The notes: a model not told the origin generated them from the sequence alone. A DNA stretch of 64,000 nucleotides from Kryptolebias marmoratus (GCF_001649575.2 NC_051441.1:14946352-15010351); one strand, 5' to 3'; shown: positions 49,956-62,626, counted from the first letter of the stretch. Program-made: numbers and translations.

Positions 49956-50745
49956 TTAATTACGAAGCCCCGCCACCCCCACCGTGTCATCTCTGTAATG
50001 AGTTCATGGCCTTTCGACCTCAGTCCCTGGAAATGTAGGCTAACGCTGCTGTTGACTGGTTGCTCATTTTATAATTGAAGCCAGGAGAAATTGTAATTAT
50101 AGATGAGAAGAAACCTCTCACAGCTGTTCTTTAAAAACAATGATTAGGATTATGATGGATGAGGGAAACCAACAGTGTACGTTGTGCTGTTGCTTTATGA
50201 AACGTGTGGCGACGCAGCTCAAAGCCACGGTTATTCTATTAACGTTGTCATTCTGTCTGCAGCTCTTTAATTCCCATTTTACCTCCTGCCTCTCCTGCTC
50301 TCTGTCAGCACTGCATGTTTAAAAAAAGCAGAATTCAATTATAGATCTGGGTTAATAGACTGGGCTCCTCGTGGGAGAAGTCGAGGGATGAAATCCTTTT
50401 AATGAAGCCTACATTTCAGGCCCACAGCCAGCTGACGGTATAGAACTCCGAACCACATATGCACACGTGTAGAGTCCTGTCCCTATTTGGACTTTGGGCA
50501 GGTGGTTCAGAGGACAGGATAAATATAGATGGATTGGACAGCTCATAAATAGGCAGGTAATTAAGGGGCCATCCACAGGGGGGGACAGTGTTTTCTGAAT
50601 ATGCAAAAGGATTTTTTTTTATGATTTCAGACTTGTCTCCACGCAGAAGTGGTGTTTTAGGAGTCCCAAAACAATTTAAAAGAAAGTAGTTTAGAGAAAT
50701 CCCACACACCACGTCCTCCATTGCTAAAGAGAGGCTAATTATCAG
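49956..50745. promoter_or_regulatory. Repeat-free stretch with four TAATTA motifs
   Basis: TAATTA homeodomain-type cores at 49957-49962, 50094-50099, 50558-50563 and 50736-50741, in about 790 bp with no repeat I recognise. This is a candidate intronic enhancer by motif clustering only. The motif is AT-rich and common by chance in such DNA, so confidence is low. Confidence 0.2.
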
Positions 50746-51885
50746 CGCACAGAATGAAAGCCGGCCTCTCTGATGGTATGGGGGTGCATTCGTTCCTACG
50801 GCATGTGCAGCTTACACGTCTGGAAAGGCACTATCAATCCAGAAAAGTATATTTAGGTTTTAGTACAACATATGCTGTCTTTGTCAGGGAATGTCTTGCA
50901 TATTTCAGCAAAGACAATCCTACATCTGCGTACTGTGTTTGTTATAACAGCATGATGTAGCTCACACACAAACTGTTGTTGTTCACAGTTGTAAACAGGA
51001 CCCTGACCCCACTTTCTTTAGATGTGTTGCTTTCATCAAACTCAAAAACACCCTTTTTCTTTTTACTTTAAACATTTTATGTTTACTATCATTTATTGTG
51101 AAAACATGGGTTAATGAGATCATTGCATTCTGTTTGTATTTACATTTTACACAACATCCCAACTTTTTTTGGCACTTAAAAAAATGAAAAATCACACATC
51201 TAAACTACTGTAGACGATAGAAATGTATAAACTGCTCTATGAACAATAAAAAATAAAAACACAAACTAATCCTGCCATGGAGAAAGAGTTCAACTTAAAC
51301 ACACAAATGAAACAAATGATTATTGATAGTTTTATCAAATAATCTAAAAGGAAAACGCGCAGCCGTATCGATCACATTTTAAAGAAGTTTAGATTTTTAG
51401 CAACGATTATTCTAAAACCAAAATGAAGCATTCAGCCCTGAATTACACAAGTTCAGTGGGCTGTGGAGCTCAAATCTGTGTGTGTGTGTGTGTGCGGTTT
51501 GTTTAGGCTTCTTCGAGACAAAGTGTGTGAAATGTACTGTTTCACAAGGTCAGTCTGTGTGTGGGTACGGATTCTTCCAAAGAGGAATGGTTTAGCCTAA
51601 GAGCTAGGACCAGCTGAGGACCTTGTACTTTTCTGGGTGTGAAAATGGAGTGAAATTCAAATGCTCCTAAAGCGATGTCCTGACATAACTTCAGGAAGGT
51701 TCGGAAGGCAAACGGTAGCTTAGCATTAGTTATCGGAGCCAACTGTAACTCAAGGCAGATGTCAGAAAGACATTTTCTTATTTAAATATCTCAAAGATAT
51801 TGTGAAATGTATGGGAACTCCAGCCTTAAACCTGCTGTTTTTACATCTTTTGTGGAGGGTCCAAGTCTTAATAAAGGACCCGTTC
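50746..51885. other. prkcb intron 3, no exon seen
   Basis: A GT tract lies at 51478-51494. Nothing else was recognised. Confidence 0.5.
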
Positions 51886-52045
51886 CCATCCATCCATTTT
51901 CTTTACCTGCTTCTCCATTCCGGGTCGCGGGGAGCTGGTGCCTATCCCCAGCAGTCACTGTGCGAGAGGCGGGGGACACCCTGGACAGGTTGCAAGTCCA
52001 TCGCAGGGCCACATAGAGACAAACGAGACAAACAACCATTCACAA
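51886..52045 (+). repeat. Teleost interspersed repeat, 5' part
   Basis: CATCCATTTTCTTTACCTGC followed by GGGTCGCGGGGAGCTGGTGC and CCATCGCAGGGCCACATAGA. The last block overlaps the start of the copy at 18690, so the two together cover most of this widespread fish repeat. Confidence 0.65.
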
Positions 52046-52850
52046 TTTGAACCATAATTACAAATAAAAACTTCAGAAATCATGCTTTTAAGTTGCAACT
52101 TCCGCTTGTGTTGCATAGAAAATAAAACAGACAAATTACCCATCGAAGCAGATACGTTTCATATTTTCAAGTGCGGCCAAATTCATTTACGTTAACAGAA
52201 TTTTCCTGTGAGCCGGGACTCCGCCGGCTGCTTCTGCCTGTCAGGACATCACGAACGACACGACAGGACGTGTGTGATTTGTGTGTGTCGGCGTGCGCTG
52301 TGACTGACGGGGTTGGCAGAGATTAGAATGAACGGAGGAGGGGAGCGTTGAAATAAAACAAAAACAACAACAAAAAAAGGCATACAACGAGGGGAGGGAA
52401 AGCGCAATGACAAGAGAACAAGTCAAAACAGCGGACCACTCGGTACAGGCGCCGTTCTGGCACAATGTGTGAGCAACTTTCAGTTTTGACACTCGGCAAG
52501 ACAACAGATGTCACACGATCCGCTTGTTTATCCAGGAGCGGCACAATGTAGCATCTGCTTTAAAAACAAAAAACAACAAAGAATATGGTGTTTTTGTGTT
52601 AAATAAAGTGAAATTAAATGTGGACACTTAGCAGCCTGGACTCAAACTGTAGGTGGGACTCAAACTGTGTAAGAAAAGCGAAGAAACACAGCGTTCTGTT
52701 ACAGGAAGGTGTATTTACGGAGCAGCTTTCTGTCGTAAAATCACTTTATTTTTAATAAAATATTTTTCATTGTTTTTTTTAATGAGAAAAACATTTTTTA
52801 TTGCTCGCTGAGCACAATAACACATAATAAAATTGGGATAGAGTTTATTG
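52046..52850. other. prkcb intron 3, no exon seen
   Basis: 52200-52340 is more GC-rich. No recognised feature. Confidence 0.4.
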
Positions 52851-52857
52851 AAACAAA

Positions 52858-53605
52858 ATAATAACTGGATGTACAACCGACTACCTTTTGGTGTCAACCC
52901 GATTCAAGATGGCCGCCACAACCACCTGACCTTAGCGAACAGAAAGTGGCTATCACTTAATCAATTCTAAAAATACTGACTTCAGATTTGGTGTGTTAGT
53001 ATCTGATACTGATTTCCAACAATTATTCTCAGCACTAATGGATTGCACAAGCTCTTTCATTCCAATTTTGCCGTTAGCCATTTGTAGTTAACTCTGTCTG
53101 TCTGTTAACAAAATATCTCATGAACCACAGGGCAGAGTTTAATAAAACCTTCAGGAAATAATCACTGGATGAACCACTATAATTGATTACCTTTTGGAGT
53201 TGAGCCATTTCAAGATGGCTGCCACAGCCAACTGTCCTAGGAAAACACAAAAATGACTAAAAGCTCAGTTAATTTTACAAATATTGAGCTAAAACTTGAT
53301 GTGATTATCGCTGAACATCATTCATGACACATATGTCACATATGTGCTTCTCGTTGTACAAAATCTTTCCCTAAAACTTTAGCATTAACTGTTGAGGTCA
53401 CCGCTGTTTGTCTGTTAGCAAAATATCTCATGGACCACCAGACAGATTTGAATGAAACTCTCAGGAAGTAACCACTGGATGTACATCTACAGCTGATTAA
53501 CTTGTGGAGTCAATCCAATTCGGTATGGTTGCCACAGCTAACTTAACTTAGAAAACATAAAAATGGCTATAACTCAGACAGTTTTGCAGATCTTGAGCTT
53601 TTAAA
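52858..53605 (+). repeat. R1 array, three units, forward
   Basis: The first unit is 5'-truncated and has CAAGATGGCCGCCACA (52905-52920). The second has TTCAAGATGGCTGCCACAG (about 53209-53227) with its head at about 53106. The third has its head at about 53415 and a decayed core TTCGGTATGGTTGCC. Head-to-head spacing is 309 bp. Confidence 0.85.
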
Positions 53606-54694
53606 TCTTAAACAGATTCCAGATTCTTATTTCTGAGTTACTAATACATATTTTTTTTGGTTCCTCTGATTTGCCATCAGTCAGAGACTCAAAAAGCAGA
53701 GGAGACAGGAAGTCTTTGTTTTTATGCCTTTGTCTTCCTGCTTCTCGGTTTCCGATTGATCAGCGTCTTCAAGGCCGATGAAAGCAGCACATCATCATTA
53801 CTGCTGCTGCAGAAGTATCCACCAGCCCCTAAAAGTCTCCCGGCGCTGTGTTTTCTCGTTTTTTTCTTTGAATAACGCCAAAGTCAGACAGCGGATGGTT
53901 CTGTCCTTGAGAAAGACTAGAAGCAGCCAAGGAGCTCGCCTGCAAACGTAAACACACACACACACACAGAGTTGAGCAAAGAAAATGTCAGGGATGCCAA
54001 CCATGCAGACAAGCCCTCACAGACTGAGAGGCACACTCATTTCTGAAGGAACTTTTAACTAAGTTAGGTATAATTCGGTGTAAATCAGTCTCTTCCTGGA
54101 CATTTCTGAGCTCAGAAAGTTTTGTCAGACTCATCAGACACCCTTTTTTTTGGAGTTTGAGCTCCTTCCTTCTGGCGGAAAATCCAAAAACTGAATTATT
54201 TTTTTACCAACTCATACGTCCAGGTCTATATGGCTTCACATAAAGTGATTTTTAAAAAAAAGGATCGATGCTCTGTTGTGGATTTTTAAATGCAACTCGA
54301 CGTCGAATTCTCTTTAAAAACCTGCAACTGTAAATAATTAATAGTCCATTAGTTAGCTCCTGGCCGGGTTTAAAAAAAAAAAAAAAGACTCTGCATTTAA
54401 ATAAACAATATCAGGCGCAAGCAAGCCAGATCGTCCTGATATTTCCTGTTGGCAGGTTCTAAAATCATTCAGTGTATTTAACAGCTTTGTTGTTAAAATA
54501 CAGAATGATAAATGACCGGCATTATCATTCTGGCCTCTTCTCTCTTCTCTGGATGGGGAGAATGTGACTGAGATTTAAAAAAAAAAAAAAAAAAACAAGA
54601 AAACAAAGTAGTTTAATTTCAGATTTAGGGCTGACTTCTGTCTTTCGCACCTAAAAGGTTCGTATGCAGTTGTTTCACCTCCTGCACCTTTTTA
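53606..54694. other. prkcb intron 3, no exon seen
   Basis: Long A tracts at 54370-54385 and 54577-54595, and a short CA tract at 53951-53967. No exon. Confidence 0.45.
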
Positions 54695-55000
54695 GATCCA
54701 TCAGCGCTCACAGAAAGCGTTGAAGACGACTCTGAGCTACTACCACACCAGGTTTTAGCTCAGCATCCGTAACGCCGACTGAGTTATAGCCGGTTTTGAG
54801 TTGGCTAAGGTCGCCTAGCTGTGGCGGCCGTTTCGAATCACCTTGACTCTAGAAGTTAATCAGTTGCAGGTGCACACCCGGTGATTCATTTCAGAGCGTT
54901 TCATTAAAATCCGTCTCCTGGTTTTACGAGATATTTTGCTAACAGACACAGACACGGGCGAACACGTTGCCGTTTTTTGCCTTTGGCGGCGGGCGACATG
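54695..55000 (-). repeat. R1 single unit with left end, reverse
   Basis: The core is decayed to GCGGCCGTTTCGAATC. The head GAGATATTTTGCTAACAGAC (54929-54948) and the end GCCTTTGGCGGCGGGCGACA (54979-54998) are well kept. Confidence 0.8.
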
Positions 55001-55198
55001 AAACCCGTGCGAGGCGTCACTTTCCTGCCTCCTGTAGCGATGGAAGCACAGCTGCATGTTTGTGTTTTCACCTTTGGTTCCGTGAGTTCATTTAAACGTC
55101 TCCCTGCCTGCAGTATCTCTGCGCGGGTTAGAGAGGCTTTAATGAACTTCGTGGATGACTGAGTCTGGACAACTTTTTGTTTAATATTGTGCATGCAA

Positions 55199-55223
55199 AC
55201 ACACACACACACACACACACACA
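55199..55223. repeat. (AC)n microsatellite
   Basis: A 25-bp uninterrupted AC tract in prkcb intron 3. A TTC tract follows at 55369-55396. Confidence 0.9.
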
Positions 55224-55644
55224 ACGGTTCATTGTGTAGCTGCCTTTTGTTGCCTTTCTAAAAAAACTCTTCTAACCCCCTCCCCCACCCCCTGTTAAAC
55301 TTCCCTTCCTGTAAATGCTCTTTTTAGGCCTGTTTTAGTCACAAAAAAAAAAACATTGACAGGTTTTTTCTTCTTCTTCTTCTTCTTCTTCTTCTTTTTA
55401 TAAACTGGTGAAAAGCCAGTATAGACTTTGTTTTAACTTTCCTTAAGAATCGTTACAAAAATCCTCTTCTATTTTTAATTTATTTGAAGTTAGGTTTTTT
55501 GTTTTTGTTTGTTTGTATGTTTGAGGACGTCGAGGGTCGAGTAGAGTTTGTTCAAGAGCCACATCTGGCCCTCAGGCCTTATTTTGCCCATGCATGGTCT
55601 ATAACCCCTGATGTGTTTTTGTTTCTTTGCTTGTTTCCCTCCAG

Positions 55645-55756
55645 GACCCGAGGTCAAAGCATAAATTTAAGATCCACACCTACTCTAGTCCAACTTTCTG
55701 TGACCACTGTGGCTCTCTACTGTACGGCCTGATCCACCAGGGCATGAGATGTGACC
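55645..55756 (+). CDS. prkcb: prkcb exon 4: first part of C1B
   Basis: The exon has an acceptor ending CTCCAG and the donor GTAAGT. It encodes residues 99-135 plus one base. Residues 99-111 ([13 protein letters not shown]) precede the second zinc finger, whose ligands here are His104, Cys117, Cys120 and Cys134. [20 protein letters not shown] is the diacylglycerol and phorbol-ester binding region typical of conventional PKCs; Ser112-Ser113 is beta-like, where alpha has Gly-Ser. Arg133 replaces the Lys usual just before Cys134. Only a 113-bp intron separates this exon from exon 5. Confidence 0.97.
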
Positions 55757-55869
55757 GTAAGTGCTCTGGCGCACACGCACACACACACACATACACACAC
55801 ACACCAGACCAGCTCGTTTGCAGATGTCTCTGTATCTCTGCTGACTTCACCGTGTTTCTGTGCGTCCAG
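55757..55869 (+). other. prkcb: prkcb intron 4, 113 bp, with CA repeats
   Basis: This very short intron runs from GTAAGT to CCAG. Its first half is a compound CA repeat (about 55771-55803), and the second half carries the polypyrimidine and branch region. Length change in the repeat would alter a large fraction of the intron. Confidence 0.9.
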
Positions 55870-55998
55870 ACTGTATGATGAACATCCACAAGCGCTGCGT
55901 GCCCAACGTGCCCAACCTGTGCGGGACGGACCACACCGAGAGGAGAGGGCGCATCGAGATCAGCGCCGAGGTCAAGACTAACGTTCTCACCGTTACCA
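55870..55998 (+). CDS. prkcb: prkcb exon 5: end of C1B and start of C2
   Basis: The exon has an acceptor ending GTCCAG and the donor GTGAGT. It encodes His136 (split codon) to Thr178, plus one base. Zinc ligands Cys137, His142, Cys145 and Cys153 close C1[10 protein letters not shown] and [12 protein letters not shown] are strongly beta-type. The following segment, residues 164-178, opens the C2 beta-sandwich and is the least conserved part of the protein: it reads [14 protein letters not shown], where mammalian beta has a different, YIQAH-like strand. His136 next to a zinc Cys, and Pro147/Asn151 in the loop, also differ from mammalian beta. This suggests a diverged teleost paralogue rather than a pseudogene, because frame, splice sites and all zinc ligands are intact. 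Confidence 0.96.
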
Positions 55999-56809
55999 GT
56001 GAGTCCGTGGCAGGAGCACGCGCAGACATGTGCGCTGCACGTGCACAAAAGCATCAGCAACGAATGTTTAGGAAAAATAAAACCTGTCGTTTGTCGCCCT
56101 CTGCTGGTAGACTTGCAGAGGTGTTCAAATTCAGAAATGAGCAAAAAAGTCAGTTTGTATTTTTCACTAAGATTTGATCTAAGTGCACAGGTTTGTGTCT
56201 GGTTGGGACTGTTGTGTTAAATAAAAAACTAAAGAAATACAGATCTTCAGTCCAAAAAATCTTCTAGCACAGATCTTAGATGTGATTTTTTCAAGATGAA
56301 TTTACAGTTAAAACATATTTTCCTTCGTATTACACCATCCTTTTACAGTGACATTCACCACAGATGATGAGCTGGCTCAGCTGAATAGTTTATTTCAATG
56401 AGTTGGCTCAATCTTTTTTTTCTTCTCTTTTTTTTAAATGTAAGTAACAGGAAAGGACTTTGACAAATGGAGCCAGAAAAGCACAAAGTTTAATTTAGGT
56501 CTTGTTACAGAATCGTCACAAATAAAGTTCTGCTGAGTTCTTCCCAGTGCAGGCGAGTCATTTCAATGCTGTTGAAATTTCTCCAAGATGAAAATCTGAA
56601 TTTGGAAGACTAAATAGTTAAACAGTGAACATAAAATGCCACGTCTCGGTTCATCTATGAAGTCCTGAGTTGAACATTTTAGACGTTTCTTATTATTGTT
56701 GAGTTACTGAGAAACCAAAGACACACCTAAACATCTGTTTATCAGCTGTGGACAGTGGGTGATTATGTAAATGCTTGTGTGTGTGTGTGTGTGTGCGCGC
56801 ACGAGTTTA
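55999..56809. other. prkcb intron 5, 5' part
   Basis: A GT tract lies at 56776-56799. No exon or named repeat otherwise. Confidence 0.5.
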
Positions 56810-57245
56810 TGTCTGTTTGTTAGCAAAATATCTCTTGAACCAGTAAATTGATTTTAATGAAATGGCCGCTATGCTGTTTGACACTAAAATGCTCAGAACT
56901 TAGTGAAAATTTCTGATACTGAGTTAAATCTTGTGTAGTAGAAGCTGAGAGTCACACCTAACACATTCTCTAATCTGAGATTATCGTTTGGAGTCAACTT
57001 TGTTTGTCTGTTAGCAAAATATCTGATGAACGACTGGATAAATTTTCATGAAAATCTCATCAAGTCATTACTGGATGTACATTGACAACTGATTGACTTT
57101 TGGAGTTAATGATGGTTGCCACAACTAATCAAACTTAGCGAATGCATAAATGCCCGTAACTGAGTCATTTTTGCAGATATTCAGTTAAATTCTGGTGGTA
57201 GTAGCTCATCACATACTCTGAGCGCAGCTTATTTTGCGTTGTTAC
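56810..57245 (+). repeat. R1 array, two shortened units
   Basis: Heads at 56819 and 57010 are only about 190 bp apart. The first unit has lost its middle third including the core. The second has TAATGATGGTTGCCACAAC in place of the core. Confidence 0.75.
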
Positions 57246-57249
57246 CGTT

Positions 57250-58918
57250 GGCATCGAGGCAGAAGAAAAGATAGTCATGTAATTTAATTTATTCTATTTA
57301 TTTAAAAACACATTCCTGGCTGTCCACCTTTTTGTGTCCTATTTGTAAATAAGTGAGTAAGTAAGTTTTTAGAAACACTAGTACTGAAACATTCATAGTT
57401 ATTCAAACCTTAACAAAGAAGTCTGAACATTTAAGGACATTGTTTAACATGAAATTACCTAATTAAATAATAAAAAAACCCAATCCAAATGAAATGTTAC
57501 AGATTGACTAGAGCGTTGCTGCGCAGATAGATATCTGTCTCTGTTAGCATATTAGCATCAGTACAGTTCTTAGTAGCTTTATTCTCTACATGAGTAAATA
57601 TTTAAGGTTTAATTTTTAGGAAATCTGAATAAAAAAAAGTTTGGCCTGAAACAGAACACCTCAATGTGGATTTGATTTAAACTCACATTTGTTCTGTAGG
57701 ACAGCATTATTTTATAATTATTTTTCCAGCAGTTAGTTAGGCTCCCATTAACTGTCTATTAAAACTGATTAAAGCACAAATAAACTTGTTAGTTTGTGAA
57801 CAGTTTCACTCCTGATTCATATCAGAAATATTCAAAATGTCTTTGAAAGTGTTCAGAGGGTTCACAATTTTCTATTTTATTTTTAAGAACTCTGGCAGCC
57901 AAATTTCAAAAAATAATTATTCTAAACATATTCATATTTCTACTTTATATTGTAGCATTGGACTGATTGGCACCGCTGCTACTAAAATACGAACAAATAG
58001 TTAAAACTGTCTCTTACATCCATGAACCAACTGTTTTTTCTTGTTATTTAGTCAGACCTTTAAACCGAATAACCTTTAGGTACTTCATTACATTTTGGTT
58101 TGGCCTATTTTGTACAATTTAGAAAGGCCTATTTTTTGCAAAAATGTGTGTAACCTCGAAGAGAAAAAGCAGAGAACGCCATCACCACCCTGCAGGTGGC
58201 AGCAGAGATCAACATTAAATTAGATAAACCCGACAATTCTTACTGAAATGGATTTAAAATTAGACTAAAAGGAGGCTAATGAGCCTTATCTTATATTGTT
58301 GAAGGACAGGGCACATAAGGAACTTTTAAACCTGAATAATTTAATTAAGAGATATTCAATTTTATGTATCATTAGTTAAATCTGGGCACATTTGCCTAAA
58401 ACGTCACATCTGCACTAACTCAAACTGTTGTAATTCATAAAAATGTGTGACTCACTGCTAATACATGTGCTTTTTTTGTCTTTGTTTTTCCTTCTCACTG
58501 GAAACTCTTTTTTTTTGTTTTGTTTTTTTGTTTTTCTTTTTGGCTGTTTAACCACTAACAACACAATTAGAAGGGTGCATGTAGGTTTTTGTCCCTGTGT
58601 TCGGTGTTTAACTCTGCTCCTGGTTCCCACGCTCACAGACTGATCATTAGCCGCTCGTTTCTGTGGGAAATGATAAGGCAGCGCACTTATCGCATACAGA
58701 ACCGAGTCAGCAGTAAAATCTCAACTCCACTCAGAGCTACGCTGCAGAGCAGAATAATGAACTACGTCCAGTAACATTTCTTAGCAAATTTACCAGCAAT
58801 TGTTTTTAATCAACGCAACTGACCTGTGAGTCATTATTGTGGTGCAGTAGCACTCAAAATCGTGTTTTAGTGCAGAGCTTGTTCATTTGGTAATGATATG
58901 TATTACCTGCTACCTAAG
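57250..58918. other. prkcb intron 5, no exon seen
   Basis: AT-rich with T tracts near 58506-58535. Nothing recognised. Confidence 0.5.
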
Positions 58919-59490
58919 GTGAAAGGGCGATAATGTTTTTTTGCCCATTTCAGTGTGTGTGTTTGTTTTCCTGTAGTATTAGCGAAATATCTAATGATCC
59001 AGTGGATGGACTTTAATGAAACTCCCAGAAAGTAGTCAGTGGATGTAAATCTACAACTCGTTCCCTTTTGGAGTCAACCCAATTCAGCCAACTGCCCATA
59101 GAAAACACAAAAAATCAATGTAACTCAGCAAGTTTTAAAGCTAACATTAGGTGTGGTAGTAGCTGGGAGTTATTCACAAAACATACTCTGGGCATTAAAT
59201 ATTTGGTGACATCTTTGCTGCTAACTGTTAGAGTTAATACTATCCATCTGTTAGCAAAATATCTCATGAACCACTGAATGGATTTTAATGAAACTTAGAA
59301 AGTAATCATTGCATGCTCATCTACAACTCATTAACTTTTGGAGTCAGACCAAGATGGTGGCCACAGCTAATTGACCCTAGCAAACATATAAATGGCTATA
59401 ACACAAGTAATTACAAATATCAAACTAAAATTTAGTGTGATAGTAGCTGATAGTCATTCTCAACTCATACTCTAAGAAGTACGGTGTTCA
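58919..59490 (+). repeat. R1 array, two units with left end
   Basis: The left end GGTGAAAGGGCGATAATG (58919-58936) is followed by TTTTTTTGCCC. Unit heads lie at 58979 and 59251, a period of 272 bp. The first core is deleted; the second is CCAAGATGGTGGCCACAG (about 59348-59365). Confidence 0.8.
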
Positions 59491-60584
59491 AATCCGTCGT
59501 TAGGATTAGATGTTTCTGTCAGCGTGCATACACACGTTTTCCAGTAAAGATTTAGCAGCACACATGCACAGAAACTCAGACAAAACAGAATCCCTCTGAA
59601 ACTTGACGAGGCTGTTTCACGAAGGAAGAAGGCGCTCTGTGAACACCCACCCTGCTGTGAGCCGCTCTGCTGTTCCTGGCCCCCCCGAGCTGCACCTTCT
59701 CACACCCACACAGCTACACACAGACGAGTTCTGTCCGGGTCAAACGGAAGTTAGGCGCATCTGAATGCACATGCAGAACAACGGCGGATTCCCTCGCATT
59801 TACTCGCTGCTATTTACTCTGTGTCCTCTGAGACGATTTGTTGTACTCCCCTCTTTACGGCTCTCCTCAGTCAATATTTGATGGTCACTTTAACAGGCAT
59901 CATCTAATATTTATTGACCTGCTCTGCTGAGAGTTGAATGCCGGGTCTGTGCCGTGCTTAACCTATCAGAGGTTAGTGTAGAATAAACCTGCGTTTCCTT
60001 GACATTTGGGGCTTTTTCCCACACTGGGCAGCTCCTCCTTTAGTCCTTTAGTATGTTGCTCCAAGATGTTTATTGTATTTATTTTTATTGTTTTAGTGGG
60101 ACAGATTCACAAGGTAGAGTTATGTTTTATCAGGACTATTTTCCAGTTTTCTTGTCTTTTTCCTGTCAGCGTGGCAAAATTAAAGGACCAAGTTTTACAA
60201 TTTTGCAAATGTGTTTCAGAGCGCAGCCTCGCCTTTATCGCATTTGTCCTGAAATCCCCTTTAGAGCTTATAGTTGATAGTCTGACATCATCATGTCAGG
60301 TATCTTCAAACATCGTCCTCTCCTTATGTTTTCATGTGCGTGTTGATAGTGCGATAACAACAAACCTTTGATATGTCACGCAGATCTACTTAGTAACTTT
60401 AATGCACCATTTTCTGCAAGAGAACTACAGTCATGGCTGCACTCCAAGTGCTGCTGATCTTTGTACAGATACTGAACTTGTAGTTATTTTTCTTGGAACC
60501 ATGTTTAGGCAGAGAGTTAAACTCAACACTTGTTTGAAAGTGAGGTTTTCCGACATTGCCTTCGGTTTTACAGCAGTGCCAGAA
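59491..60584. other. prkcb intron 5, no exon seen
   Basis: No coding exon, repeat family or splice-bounded frame was recognised. Confidence 0.5.
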
Positions 60585-60900
60585 AATGGCGACTAGAGGA
60601 GTCGTCCTCCAATGAGAGAGTTGGAGGTTCGATTTCTGGCAGCAGTCAAATGTTGAAATGTCCCTGGGCAAGACACTGAACTCCTCATTTCCTCTGATGT
60701 GTGCCCCATTGGTGTACAAATGTGATCTAAAGCGCTGATTAGCGTCTATAGAATGACTTATTCAGATTAGCTTTGTAGAGCTGTAGAAGAGTGCTGTATA
60801 AATATATGTGGATGGGTAAATGAGATTGTGTTGTAAAGTGCTTTGAGTGGCCTGGTTTGCTAGTAAGGCATTATATAAGTATAGTCCATTTACTATTTTA
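60585..60900 (+). mobile_element. tRNA-derived SINE, copy 2 (5'-truncated)
   Basis: Lacks the A box but has an excellent B box GGTTCGATTTC (60626-60636). The body (GGCAAGACACTGAACTCCTC) and tail (TTGTAAAGTGCTTTGAGTGG) match copy 1 at 21606-21950, in the same orientation relative to prkcb. Confidence 0.75.
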
Positions 60901-60904
60901 AATA

Positions 60905-61790
60905 CATCCCAAAAAAATACAACAAAAAAACAAAGCAACTGGTCTATTTGCCATGTCCTGGGTGACTGAGAATCTACAGCAGCAGTTTTATTTATGCTAT
61001 TTTAATTCTGCTGGAGAGTGTTTGTTTGTTCTCACAACATGTGCGTAGTTTACTACATATTGTAGTTTATCGCAGCTCCCGTTGCCACACTTTTGTCTGC
61101 GATTTTTAACGACACATAAATTCAGGCGCCTCACCAGCGCAGAGTGCCTGTGTATATGAAGTATGAAGTGCTGAGTGCTGCCGCAGCGTGCTGCCTAAAA
61201 CACAGCAGCTATGCTTCTGGTAATTGATGTGACCTCACAACTTGACCAGAAGTGATAATTATGCGCGCACACACACACACACACACACACGCAATTTAAA
61301 ACACACTCCATTCACAGGGGATTTTACCACACTGGAATACAATTACAGTCCATAAACAGGCAGTGACAAAAGAAGGATTAGTGTTGGAAATGGTGACCTC
61401 CAGTTGGTCTACATGGTCATTACTGTCAAATCTGACAACCCCAAGGCTGTAAATCCCCCCCTCCCTTCCCTATTACAGCAAAGGGTTAGAAAAGTGTCCC
61501 TCAGGTTTATCATAAATAATAAGATTTAGATGTTTCAAGGGAGAGGGTTTTTTTTTTTTTTGTCTACTCTGGCTGAGAGCATTCACATTAAGGTCAGAAC
61601 ATTTGCTCAGAAAAATGAAATAATTGCAATCATTATGAATAATTCAACACTTTTTAAAACAAGATGAAATCAATAGGATATAACCTGGAGTTGTGTTTAC
61701 GTTGATGGTTTTGGATGTGGTGAATAATTATGGGTTTTAATCAGTAATATTTTTATGACACTTTTATTTAACAAATCAATCTAATGTCCC
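60905..61790. other. prkcb intron 5, CA microsatellite
   Basis: A CA tract lies at 61265-61291. Nothing else was recognised. Confidence 0.5.
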
Positions 61791-61794
61791 CATA

Positions 61795-61990
61795 GGAGCA
61801 TGAAGTTATTGAAGTGGGTTTCTATGCAAGAGTTATGAACAGTTAATATCTTACCTGTTGTAGATAGCTCTTTAAAGACCTCAGCTAACAACGAGTCCGA
61901 GCAAACCCAAGACTGAAATGGATCTGTGCCATCTGAAAACAACTCCATTCTCAAAATCTCATAGTGGTTAATGTAAATGCTTTTTTATAA
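61795..61990. mobile_element. R2 end fragment
   Basis: GAAGTGGGTTTCTATGCAAG to TATCTTACCTGTTGTAGATA and CTCTTTAAAGACCTCAGC match the R2 outer arm. The inner arm is diverged and the opposite arm was not found. Confidence 0.5.
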
Positions 61991-62469
61991 ACTTTTACAC
62001 TTTTTTCAACTAAACGTTACACAACTATTTACATGGAATTTTATGGTTATTTAGAAGCACAAACAGCAGCAGCAGCATCTAGCCTGTTGCTCTTCTAGTT
62101 CAGCCCGGGAGCCTTCCTGTATATTTGCAGGGGTCATTATTTCTTAAAGTTTGTCAAAAATAAATGATAAAGGCAGTTTTCTTTCTTAGGCTATTTAGAA
62201 ACAGTGCAGCATATAACCATCAGTTCAATTTTTTGGTTTCAAAACATCCATTTCTTTTTTTATATTTCATCAACTTTAAACAATTTATAAATATTTTGAG
62301 ATACTGACATTTTTTCAACATTTTTGTTTGCAAAAAAATTCAAATTATTTCATCTGTTTAAAGAATTCAGTAACTCAAAATGTTATTTGATATTGCAGAA
62401 TGTCGCCTCTCCTCTTTCCTCTTTTTTTAAAATGTATTTTTCCTTCATTTTCTTTGTTTCTACTTTCAG

Positions 62470-62626
62470 TCAAAGAGGCCAGGAATCTGATTCCCATGGA
62501 CCCCAATGGTCTGTCAGACCCCTACGTGAAACTTAAACTGATCCCAGATCCCCGCAGCGAAAGCAAACAGAAAACCAAGACTATAAAGTGCTGCCTGAAC
62601 CCCGTCTGGAACGAGACCTTCAAATT
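62470..62626 (+). CDS. prkcb: prkcb exon 6: C2 domain calcium loop 1
   Basis: The exon has an acceptor ending CTTTCAG and the donor GTAAGG. It encodes Ile179 (split codon) to Lys230 plus two bases. [19 protein letters not shown] is the signature of conventional PKC C2 domains. Asp189 and Asp195 correspond to the calcium-binding Asp187/Asp193 of mammalian PKC, with an offset of +2. Tyr197, Lys211 and Lys213 correspond to residues of the lysine-rich cluster known to contact phosphatidylinositol bisphosphate. KEARNLIPM is closer to alpha and gamma, whereas [12 protein letters not shown] is beta-like. Together these retained residues predict a functional calcium-dependent membrane module. Confidence 0.97.
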
